37,501 nt of DNA from Roseburia sp. GTDB taxonomy: Bacteria; Bacillota; Clostridia; Lachnospirales; Lachnospiraceae. This document shows, in pieces, positions 23,413-30,195 of this stretch. The translations under genes were made by a program, and so were the position numbers. The stretch is from positions 1 to 37,501 of the forward strand of contig JAMPIG010000029.1 of assembly GCA_023662875.1 (NCBI GenBank), given 5' to 3'. The stretch's first letter is position 1, and every line of letters starts with the position of its first letter. Under the pieces are notes generated by a model. It worked only from the letters and a program-made list of their open reading frames with translations, was not told the DNA's origin and did no database searches.

Positions 23413-24137
23413 TGCCTCTCCTCCTCACTGTCAAAGGTCTCGCAGAACCGCGCCGCAAAGGCCGGTTCTTCCCCCGCCGCATACAGATGTGAAATGTCGC
23501 CGAAGCCGTTCACCCGGAACGACGCTTTCCCTTCCCGGCGCTCCTCCGTATAAACGGTAGTCACCGCCGACGGCGCTGCGCAGAAGCCGTGCCAGAGAAC
23601 CATCGGCGAAACGTGAATCAGATGAGACAACAGCACGCACTCCACTCCGAAATGACAGAAGAAGACCAGGGTATCCCGGTTAGCGCGCTCCGCCCGGTAC
23701 AACTCTCCCTCCCGGACATACCCGTGCTCCGCCAGCAGGGCGTCAAAGCTCTCCGTCACATATCGATACATCCCGTCTACGCCGCTCTCCCTCATGACCT
23801 CCGTCTCGCACCAGAGCTTCCTGTCAAAATAGCGCGCATCCGCCGTCCAGTCCTCCGGCAGCCAGTCCCAGGCGATGCTCCTCCTCTCCGGTACGTCCGG
23901 CCGTTGAATCAATGTGGGGAATTCCCGCAGCCAGTCGCATTCCACAGCAGTCCGGCCCATCTTTTCCAGCGTCAGAGAAGCCGTGTCCCGGGCGCGGCCC
24001 AACGGCGACACATAGAAGTCCTTTACCTCCAGTCCCGCCAGCCGATCCACCAGCAGCCGCGCCTCACTCCAGCCCTTTTCCGTCAGGGAATCCGCGGCGT
24101 AATCCGGATCCCCGTGCCTTACCATAATCAATCTCAT
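23409..24137 (-). CDS. Histidine phosphatase (phosphoglycerate mutase-like)
   Basis: A 242-residue member of the histidine phosphatase superfamily. The catalytic loop MVRHGDPDY is at the N terminus, with the second conserved segment FYVSPLGRARDTASLTLEKMG, a central acidic residue region, and the second His in FFCHFGVECVLL. Such proteins dephosphorylate small molecules (sugar phosphates, nucleotides, cofactors); the substrate here is not predictable. ATG 24137 has GGGGAGG upstream. Its end overlaps the start of the GH20 gene by 4 bp, so the two are likely one operon, perhaps in amino-sugar handling. Confidence 0.88.
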   Translation of the reverse strand: MRLIMVRHGDPDYAADSLTEKGWSEARLLVDRLAGLEVKDFYVSPLGRARDTASLTLEKMGRTAVECDWLREFPTLIQRPDVPERRSIAWDWLPEDWTADARYFDRKLWCETEVMRESGVDGMYRYVTESFDALLAEHGYVREGELYRAERANRDTLVFFCHFGVECVLLSHLIHVSPMVLWHGFCAAPSAVTTVYTEERREGKASFRVNGFGDISHLYAAGEEPAFAARFCETFDSEEERH

Positions 24138-24219
24138 GCAAGTACCTCCCCTTCGTACCTTACCGTTTCACGGTATTTTATCCTGCGGCAGAATGTCCTT
24201 CAAAACCCTTTCCGCCTGA

Positions 24220-24996
24220 TCAGCCCAGCGCCACGTCCAGAATCATCATCAGGACAAAGCCCGCCGCCACTCCTACGACGCCGATATTGGTATGCTCTCC
24301 CGACTGAGACTCGGGAATCAGCTCCTCCACCACCACATAGATCATGGCACCCGCGGCGAAAGCCAGCAGATAGGGCAGCACAGGCACCACCCGGGACGCC
24401 AGCAGAATCGTAAGAATCGATCCGACCGGCTCGACCGCTCCCGAGAGCAGGCCGTAAAGAAATGCCTTGCGCTTCGTTGCCCCCGCGCCGCAAAGGGGCA
24501 TGGAAATAATCGCTCCCTCCGGGAAATTCTGGATGGCGATACCCAGGGAAAGCGTCAAGGCTCCCGCCATGGTAATCCCCGTATTCCCCAGCATGGCTCC
24601 CGCGAAGGTCACGCCTACCGCCATTCCCTCCGGCAGATTATGCAGCGTTACCGCCAGCACAAGCATGGAAGTCCTTTTCAGGCCGCTCTTTACGCCCTCC
24701 GGCTTTTCGCTGTCTATGTGGATATGCGGCACAAAACTGTCGAGCAGAAGAAGAAACCCCATGCCCAGCAGAAATCCCGCTGAGGCAGGGAGCCAGGCAG
24801 CCTTCCCCTGTTCTTCCGAAAGCTCGATGGCCGGTATCAAAAGCGACCATATTGACGCCGCGATCATAACGCCGGAGGCAAATCCCAAAAGCAGCTTCTC
24901 CAATCCGGGCCGCATTTTCCTGCGCATGAAAAAGACCATGGCGGAACCCAGCGCCGTCCCCAAAAAGGGAATGCCTATTATCGCAATTTCTTTCAT
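24220..24996 (-). CDS. ZIP-family metal transporter
   Basis: A 258-residue integral membrane protein of the ZIP (ZupT/GufA) family, importing or exchanging divalent metals such as zinc. ATG 24996 (MKEIAIIGIPFLGTALGSAM) follows AAGAGGTG; the open frame to 25050 is ignored. Eight membrane segments can be traced. The metal pathway motifs are intact: TM4 LAVTLHNLPEGMAVGV and TM5 GIAIQNFPEGAIISMPL, with EELIPES in TM6 and a His-rich loop (VPHIHIDSEK) ahead of TM4. A palindromic site (25023-25038) lies upstream. Its gene stands near a zinc/cadmium-type export ATPase, so metal homeostasis is a local theme. Confidence 0.9.
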   Translation of the reverse strand: MKEIAIIGIPFLGTALGSAMVFFMRRKMRPGLEKLLLGFASGVMIAASIWSLLIPAIELSEEQGKAAWLPASAGFLLGMGFLLLLDSFVPHIHIDSEKPEGVKSGLKRTSMLVLAVTLHNLPEGMAVGVTFAGAMLGNTGITMAGALTLSLGIAIQNFPEGAIISMPLCGAGATKRKAFLYGLLSGAVEPVGSILTILLASRVVPVLPYLLAFAAGAMIYVVVEELIPESQSGEHTNIGVVGVAAGFVLMMILDVALG

Positions 24997-25162
24997 GCAG
25001 TCTACACCTCTTACCCTATCATATTCACTCCCGTGAATCCCGTGACACATTTAAAACAGTTTCGTGTGTAATCCGCAATAAATTTATTCTACCATGAGCA
25101 CAGCATCGCTCATGGTACTGATGGCCATCCGGCCGTTTCATGCCTTGAATATGGACTTATTT

Positions 25163-25434
25163 TACCATGTGCGCAGAAAATCAAGCGGCCCGAAGGGACA
25201 TTTGATTTTCAAGCCATGGATTGCCAGGTACAATGCGCCGCGCATGCGGCGACGAGACAGCGTATGCTGGCTCGGATTCTGCGAATGCAGAATCATTGTA
25301 CCATGTGCGCAGAAAATCAAGCGGCCCGAAGGGACATTTGATTTTCAAGCCATGGATTGCCAGGTACAATGCGCCGCGCATGCGGCGACGAGACAGCGTA
25401 TGCTGGCTCGAATTCTGCGAATGCAGAATCATTG
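25163..25434. repeat. 136-bp structured tandem duplication
   Basis: Two copies of 136 bp (25163-25298, 25299-25434) differ by one base; a third copy begins with only TACCATG. Each copy contains nested inverted repeats: GAAAATCAA/TTGATTTTC, CGCCGC-GCAT-GCGGCG, GATTCTGC-GAAT-GCAGAATC (or AATTCTGC) and GGTACAATG/CATTGTACC spanning most of the unit. It is not a CRISPR array because there are no spacers. Confidence 0.92.
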
Positions 25435-25550
25435 TACCATGGATAGCTTCAAAAGTCAGCAGGCAAAGTACTTTTTTACAATCATCCACAGGCTCCCGTC
25501 AAAGCTTCAAAACAATCGGGAAAAATCTTTTGGGAACCCGCTGTTCCTGC

Positions 25551-25583
25551 AAAACAAAAAAAGAGAGAGGCCGTACACCTCTC
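25551..25583 (-). terminator. Intrinsic terminator of metal-ATPase operon
   Basis: Minus strand: GAGAGG-TGTACGG-CCTCTC followed by a run of seven T within TCTTTTTTTGTTTT. It stands about 110 bases after the ATPase stop codon. Confidence 0.8.
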
Positions 25584-25616
25584 CCTTCCCGTCATGTCGG
25601 CACAGCCGACACAAAC

Positions 25617-25693
25617 AATTGGTGCAAACCCGGAAGAACGCCCGCCCAAAGAGGTGGGCTGCGCCCTCTCTTGGCGTTCTTCTGTGTGCAATT
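25617..25693. repeat. Long imperfect hairpin downstream of metal ATPase
   Basis: AATTG/CAATT, AAGAACGCC/GGCGTTCTT and CAAAGAG/CTCTCTTG pair in nested order over 77 bp. The module CAAAGAGGTG...CCCTCTTG also occurs at the padR 3' end (20714-20740). Confidence 0.6.
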
Positions 25694-27663
25694 TAGATTT
25701 TCTTAGCGGGCGTCTTTTGACCGCTTAGAAAATCTTTGCGCACTTTTACCCTCAGACACCGGATTGCGTTCAGCACCGCCAGCACCATGACCCCCACGTC
25801 CGCAAAAATCGCCAGCCACATTCCGGCCTTACCTGCGGCACCCAGAATCAGACAAATTGCCTTTATCGCAAGGGCGAACACAATATTTTCGTAGACAATA
25901 CGCATACATTTCCGCGATATCCGCATGGCGAGCGCCAGCTTCATCGGATCGTCGTCCATCAAGACAATGTCCGCGGCTTCGATCGCCGCATCCGATCCGA
26001 GGGCTCCCATAGCCACGCCGATGTCCGCCCTGGAGAGCACCGGCGCGTCGTTTACGCCGTCTCCCACAAAGGCGAGCATTTCCTTTGAATCCTTTTCCCG
26101 GAGCAATGCCTCCACCACATCCACCTTATCCCCGGGAAGCAGCTCGCTTTTTACCTCGTCCAGCCCCAGCTGCGCGGCAACATGCTCCGCCACTGCTCTG
26201 CTGTCCCCGGTGAGCATCACCGTCTTCTTCACCCTCGCCGCCTTCAGCTCCGCTATGGCTTTCGCCGCATTGTCCTTCACCACATCGGATATCAGGATAT
26301 AGCCCGCATATCTGCCGTCTACCGCAAGGTGTACCACCGTGCCGACGCCCGTATTTTCTTCACAGCTTAATCCCAGCTTTTTCATCAGCCTGTCGTTGCC
26401 CGCGGCTACCGGGACGCCGTCTACCGCGGCCGTCACGCCATGGCCGCCGATCTCTTCCACGCCGGTCACCTTTGTCTGATCGATCTGCGCTCCGTAGGCT
26501 TCCCGCAGGCTTCCGGAAATCGGATGCCCGGAATAGCTCTCCGCATAGGCCGCGTACTCCAAAAGCCTCCTCGCCGTCTCCTCCGTTCCCTCTCCGCTTT
26601 CCGCGAACTCCCGGGACGGACAGATCTGCGTGACCTTGAAGACTCCCTTCGTCAGGGTGCCTGTTTTGTCAAACACGACATATTTGGTCTGGGACAGCGC
26701 TTCCAGATAATTGGATCCTTTTACCAGAATACCGCAGGAGCTGGCTCCGCCGATTCCTCCGAAAAAGCTTAAGGGAATCGATATGACGAGTGCGCAGGGG
26801 CAGCTGATGACAAGGAATGTCAGGGCGCGGATCACCCAGGTGCTCCATTGTACCGGATTGCCCATAATCCAGTTTACCGCAGTGGGAATTACCGCCAGGG
26901 CCAGCGCGCTGTAGCAGACCGCCGGGGTATAATATCTGGCAAACTTGGTGATAAAGTTCTCCGATCTGGATTTTTTCATACTGGAGTTTTCCACCAGATC
27001 CAGAATCTTGGATACCGTAGACTCCCCGAACTCCTTTGTGGTCCGGATTTTCAGCAGGCCGTTAAGATTCACGCAGCCGCTGATCACCTGATCGCCTGTC
27101 TCCACCTCTCTCGGAGCGCTCTCGCCGGTCAGAGCCGCGGTATTGAGAGTAGAGCTTCCCTCCAGCACCACGCCGTCGATGGGAATCTTCTCCCCGGGCC
27201 TTACCACAATAACCGTTCCCGTCTCCACATCGTCGGGATCCACCTGCTCCAGACCGCCGTCCGGCAGCTCAAGGTTGGCGTAATCCGGCCGGATATCCAT
27301 CAGCGCCGTAATATTTTTGCGGCTCTTTCCCACCGCCACCGCCTGAAACAGCTCGCCGATCTGGTAGAACAGCATCACGGCCACACCCTCGGCAAACTCC
27401 CCTTCCTTTCCTATGGCCTCGTTATAGACACCCAGGAGCATAGCCCCTACCGTAGCCACCGCCATCAGGAAATTCTCGTCGAAAACCTCCCCGTGTACAA
27501 TTCCCAGCGCGGCCTTGCGCAGGATATCATAGCCGATGATTCCGTAGGGAATCAGGTACAGAACAAATCTCAGATACCCGTCCACAGGCACAAAATAAAG
27601 AATCACCATCAACACCGCCGCCGCGATAATACGATATAAAACCTTTTTTTGTTTCTTTGTCAA
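25693..27663 (-). CDS. P1B-type heavy-metal efflux ATPase (Zn/Cd/Pb type)
   Basis: A 656-residue metal-exporting P-type ATPase. Visible motifs: TGES in the actuator domain (about 177), the metal-binding CPC in TM6 (about 287), phosphorylation site DKTGTLT (about 331), the P1B His-Pro GHPISG (about 380), MLTGD and GDGVNDAPVLS. CPC with this set fits the Zn/Cd/Pb (ZntA/CadA) group. No N-terminal HMA domain is present; the protein starts directly at a membrane segment, and the metal-binding domain is encoded by the separate gene upstream. The start is a TTG at 27663 with GGGAGGG 6-7 bases upstream. The last 12 residues (KDFLSGQKTPAKKI region) run past the usual family end and derive partly from a 21-bp repeat. 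Confidence 0.93.
   Translation of the reverse strand: MTKKQKKVLYRIIAAAVLMVILYFVPVDGYLRFVLYLIPYGIIGYDILRKAALGIVHGEVFDENFLMAVATVGAMLLGVYNEAIGKEGEFAEGVAVMLFYQIGELFQAVAVGKSRKNITALMDIRPDYANLELPDGGLEQVDPDDVETGTVIVVRPGEKIPIDGVVLEGSSTLNTAALTGESAPREVETGDQVISGCVNLNGLLKIRTTKEFGESTVSKILDLVENSSMKKSRSENFITKFARYYTPAVCYSALALAVIPTAVNWIMGNPVQWSTWVIRALTFLVISCPCALVISIPLSFFGGIGGASSCGILVKGSNYLEALSQTKYVVFDKTGTLTKGVFKVTQICPSREFAESGEGTEETARRLLEYAAYAESYSGHPISGSLREAYGAQIDQTKVTGVEEIGGHGVTAAVDGVPVAAGNDRLMKKLGLSCEENTGVGTVVHLAVDGRYAGYILISDVVKDNAAKAIAELKAARVKKTVMLTGDSRAVAEHVAAQLGLDEVKSELLPGDKVDVVEALLREKDSKEMLAFVGDGVNDAPVLSRADIGVAMGALGSDAAIEAADIVLMDDDPMKLALAMRISRKCMRIVYENIVFALAIKAICLILGAAGKAGMWLAIFADVGVMVLAVLNAIRCLRVKVRKDFLSGQKTPAKKI
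25717..25737. repeat. 21-bp repeat, copy B (3' end of metal ATPase)
   Basis: Identical to 20738-20758. Here it also forms one arm of a hairpin: AGATTTTCTTAGCGG (25695-25709) pairs with the copy over 14 of 15 positions, so the tail of the gene is itself palindromic. Confidence 0.75.
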
Positions 27664-27744
27664 ACTGATCCCTCCCCTCGTACCGCTTGTATTTCATGCG
27701 GCTCGGATCGGCGGCAAAAATCCGCCCTCCCGTAAAAGAACATT

Positions 27745-27966
27745 TCAGTCGAGAAAGATCTCGCAGTCGTCCTCAACCTTTTTGCAGGCCTTTACAACCT
27801 CCTTCATAACGGTTTCCGGCTCTGCGTTCTCCGCGAACTCCACCTTCATCTTCTGCGTCATGAAGCTTACCGTGGCGTCCGCTACGCCCGCCACCTTCTT
27901 CGTCGCCTCTTCCATCTTCAGCGCGCAGTTTGCGCAGTCAACCTCGATCTTGTACGTCTTCTTCAT
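27745..27966 (-). CDS. HMA metal-binding protein
   Basis: A 73-residue heavy-metal-associated domain protein. ATG 27966 (MKKTYKIEVDCANCALKMEE) has AAGGAGAG upstream; the open frame to 28002 is not used. The C-x-x-C motif is D-C-A-N-C-A, followed by the beta-alpha-beta pattern ATVSFMTQKMKVEF of the CopZ/ATX1 fold. The C-terminal ECE-like acidic end (KVEDDCEIFLD) contains a further Cys. It lies 81 bp ahead of the P1B ATPase that lacks its own HMA domain, so it likely acts as its metal donor or sensing domain in trans. Confidence 0.92.
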   Translation of the reverse strand: MKKTYKIEVDCANCALKMEEATKKVAGVADATVSFMTQKMKVEFAENAEPETVMKEVVKACKKVEDDCEIFLD

Positions 27967-27997
27967 ATCTTTTCTCTCCTTTTGAACGTTTGTTTTG

Positions 27998-28020
27998 AAC
28001 ATTTGAATAACTGTTCATAT
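27998..28020. promoter_or_regulatory. ArsR/SmtB-type operator candidate
   Basis: TGAACA and TGTTCA form an inverted repeat within ATATGAACAGTTATTCAAATGTTCA (read on minus, split here), directly downstream of the -10 box. The TGAA/TTCA composition resembles sites of metal-sensing ArsR/SmtB (CadC/CzrA) repressors. No such regulator gene is in the window. Confidence 0.45.
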
Positions 28021-28024
28021 GTTT

Positions 28025-28052
28025 ATATTACCATATATTTTGCGGTTGTCAA
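28025..28052 (-). promoter_or_regulatory. Promoter of HMA-ATPase operon
   Basis: Minus strand: perfect -35 TTGACA (28052-28047), 16-base spacer ending TGG and -10 TAATAT (28030-28025), giving an extended -10 (TGGTAATAT). Confidence 0.75.
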
Positions 28053-28180
28053 GACCTTTATGAATATTTTCTGCAGATTGTGATTTGAGGACTGCTTTAC
28101 TTTTCTCTAGTGCTCACCGGTATTTATTCCCGCGAGCAATTAGGAAAACAGCCCTGCTTACAACGGGGTTATTGACTTCA

Positions 28181-28208
28181 TGAAAACAGGAGCGGATTGC
28201 TCCGCTCC
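28181..28208 (-). terminator. Intrinsic terminator after clpX
   Basis: GGAGCGGA-GCAA-TCCGCTCC (minus strand) is a perfect 8-bp stem followed by TGTTTTC, about 33 bases after the clpX stop. Confidence 0.75.
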
Positions 28209-28240
28209 CGTTCTCCTGCTCCCTATATCGCCTTATCATC

Positions 28241-29770
28241 TCATTTTCCTGCGCCGCTCTTATCCTCCAGCATCCGGCTGCCGCGGATCTCGATCCGCGG
28301 GCCGCCCGTCCCTTCGATGTATTCCCGGGTAATCGTGACGCTGCCGATATTGTCGTCCTTCGGTATCTCATACATAATATCCAGCATGAACTCTTCGATA
28401 ATGGAGCGAAGAGCCCTTGCGCCGGTATCCCGCTTCATGGCCTTGTCCGCGATAGCCTCCAGCGCGTCGTCAGAAAACTCCAGTTTTACCTCGTCCAGCT
28501 CCAGCAGCTTCTGATATTGCTTCAGGATCGCGTTTTTCGGCTCCCGCAGAATCTTTACCATCATCTCCTTCGAAAGGCCCTCCAGGGTAAAGATAATCGG
28601 CAGACGGCCTATAAACTCCGGAATCATACCAAACTTCCGGATATCCTCGACCGTTACCCTGGAGAGGATATTTTTATCCTTGTCATACTTATCCCGCAGC
28701 TCCGAGTTAAAGCCGATGGAGGCGGTCTTCGTCAGCCGCTCCTTGATAATCTCCTCCAGGTCAGGAAAGGCCCCGCCGCAGATAAACAGGATATTCCGGG
28801 TATTTACCGTCGTAAGCGGAACCATGGCGTTCTTGCTGTTGGCCCCTACGGGCACCTCGACCTCCGCTCCCTCCAGGAGCTTCAGCATCCCCTGCTGCAC
28901 ACTCTCGCCGCTGACATCTCTGGTATTGGTATTTTTCTTCTTCGCGATCTTATCGATCTCGTCGATAAAGACAATTCCCCGCTCCGCCTTCTCAACGTCG
29001 TTGTCGGCCGCCGCCAGCAGCTTGGAAATCACAGACTCGATATCGTCTCCGATATAGCCGGCCTCCGTCAGGGAGGTGGCGTCCGCAATGGCTAAAGGGA
29101 CATCCAACAGCCGGGCCAGAGTTTTCACCAGATAGGTTTTTCCGCAGCCGGTAGGCCCGATCATCAGCATATTGGATTTCTCGATCTCGATGTTATCCAT
29201 ACTGTCGGTAGCCACCCGCTTATAATGGTTATAGACCGCCACGGAGATAACCTTTTTCGCATATTCCTGCCCCACCACATATTCGTCCAGGCTGGCCTTT
29301 ATCTTATGCGGCGCGGGAATATCGCGGATATTGAGAACCGGCTCCTCCTCTTTCTTCTTTTTCTTTTTCAGCTTCTGCCTGTTGGGGATGCCCCCGTCTC
29401 CCTGCAAATCCGCCAGGTTGACAAAGCTGATATTCGGGAAGCCCCCCTGGCGGCTGAGCTGCTCCTCCAGATCCTCGGGAAGATTAGCATTCCGCAGCAT
29501 ACCCTGATAGTCGAACTGGCTCACGGTATCCATGATCCTGTGCATACAGTCGTCGCAGACGCAGATATTGTTCGGCATCTTAAACATCTTGCCGGCTCTG
29601 CTCTCCGGTCTCCTGCAGATAAAGCATACGTCCTCATAATCGCTGTTTTTGCTTTTTTTGTCCTCTTTGCGGGCCTTTTGATCGGAGGTCTCCGACTTCT
29701 CTTCCCCGCCGTCCCTGTCCTCCGCGGCTTCCTCCAGCTCCTCTTCCCTTTCATCGTATAAATCAGACAT
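28241..29770 (-). CDS. clpX: ClpX-type AAA+ unfoldase with N-terminal extension
   Basis: ClpX unfolds tagged proteins and feeds them to ClpP. Present are the zinc-binding domain (C-x2-C-x19-C-x2-C from C-F-I-C to C-D-D-C, residues about 49-75), Walker A GPTGCGKT (about 203-210), pore loop GYIGDD, Walker B VFIDEIDKI (about 265-271), TRDVSGESVQQ, the ClpP-docking loop SIGF (about 351-354), GRLP and the sensor-2 GARALRSIIEE. At 509 residues it is about 80 longer than standard ClpX: an acidic 45-residue N-terminal extension (EREEELEEAAEDRDGGEE) and a Lys-rich linker (KLKKKKKKEEE) before the AAA+ module. No clpP or tig is adjacent, so it may be a second ClpX beside a standard copy elsewhere. ATG 29770. 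Confidence 0.9.
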   Translation of the reverse strand: MSDLYDEREEELEEAAEDRDGGEEKSETSDQKARKEDKKSKNSDYEDVCFICRRPESRAGKMFKMPNNICVCDDCMHRIMDTVSQFDYQGMLRNANLPEDLEEQLSRQGGFPNISFVNLADLQGDGGIPNRQKLKKKKKKEEEPVLNIRDIPAPHKIKASLDEYVVGQEYAKKVISVAVYNHYKRVATDSMDNIEIEKSNMLMIGPTGCGKTYLVKTLARLLDVPLAIADATSLTEAGYIGDDIESVISKLLAAADNDVEKAERGIVFIDEIDKIAKKKNTNTRDVSGESVQQGMLKLLEGAEVEVPVGANSKNAMVPLTTVNTRNILFICGGAFPDLEEIIKERLTKTASIGFNSELRDKYDKDKNILSRVTVEDIRKFGMIPEFIGRLPIIFTLEGLSKEMMVKILREPKNAILKQYQKLLELDEVKLEFSDDALEAIADKAMKRDTGARALRSIIEEFMLDIMYEIPKDDNIGSVTITREYIEGTGGPRIEIRGSRMLEDKSGAGK

Positions 29771-29886
29771 TTTTCCTCATTTCCGCAGGATTAATTCCGC
29801 CTGCCTGGTGTAATAGTATTCAAAATACCTTGAGGCACGCCGCCGAGGCATCAAACAACCCTCTTCGCCCGTCCCGCCTCAATATG

Positions 29887-29915
29887 AGTATACTGGAAAA
29901 AGCGGCTGTACACAA
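29887..29915 (-). promoter_or_regulatory. Candidate clpX promoter
   Basis: Minus strand: TTGTGT (29915-29910), 17-base spacer and TATACT (29892-29887), about 115 bp upstream of the ATG. I see no CtsR or CIRCE heat-shock site. Confidence 0.5.
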
Positions 29916-30004
29916 GTTAACTTTTTGTAAATTGACTCCATAGCGCTTCCCGCGAAAATTCACCCATATTTTGACAGGCTGCGAAATGTTTCATGGCCGA
30001 ATTC

Positions 30005-30060
30005 CTGAAAAAATCCCGGCGGAGCCGGATACCCTGGTTCCGTCGGGATACTTTTCTTTT
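30005..30060. terminator. Bidirectional intrinsic terminator after htrA
   Basis: ATCCCGGCGGA (30013-30023) pairs with TCCGTCGGGAT (30039-30049) in an 11-bp stem with one G-T pair. T-rich tracts flank both sides (TTTTTTC on minus, CTTTTCTTTT on plus). Confidence 0.8.
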
Positions 30061-30195
30061 CTATTATAGCCTCTTCTCACCCTGTAATGTCGGAAGAATC
30101 TACTCCGACAGATTTTTCTGCGTGCGGGCTGAATTTTCTCAGCGGGCGTACTATGCCGAACACAGTCGGCAGGCCGCCTGGAAACTCTTTATACA

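Larger units (their letters stand above)
24997..25692. other. Repeat-rich intergenic region
   Basis: About 700 bp without a credible gene. From left to right: ATTCAC-TCCC-GTGAAT (25023-25038), a possible operator of the ZIP gene; ACCATGAGC/GCTCATGGT hairpin (25091-25116); two 136-bp tandem copies (25163-25434); a minus-strand terminator (about 25551-25583); TGTCGGC-ACA-GCCGACA (25595-25611); and a long imperfect hairpin (25617-25693). Reading frames here simply follow the repeats. Confidence 0.8.
29771..30195. other. Intergenic region with clpX promoter and palindromes
   Basis: About 425 bp. It holds the clpX promoter (29887-29915), a strong terminator-like hairpin (30005-30060), TGTCGGA/TCCGACA (30088-30110), a diverged relative of the metal-ATPase tail element (30111-30149) and GCCGA-ACACAG-TCGGC (about 30153-30168) next to the htrA stop. 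No credible gene. Confidence 0.7.

Noticed and set aside
25163-25434. CRISPR array
   Set aside because: The repeats are directly adjacent 136-bp copies with no spacers and no cas genes nearby.
25094-25706. Overlapping open frames with repeated peptides
   Set aside because: They simply translate the 136-bp tandem repeat in two frames and have no family match or ribosome site.
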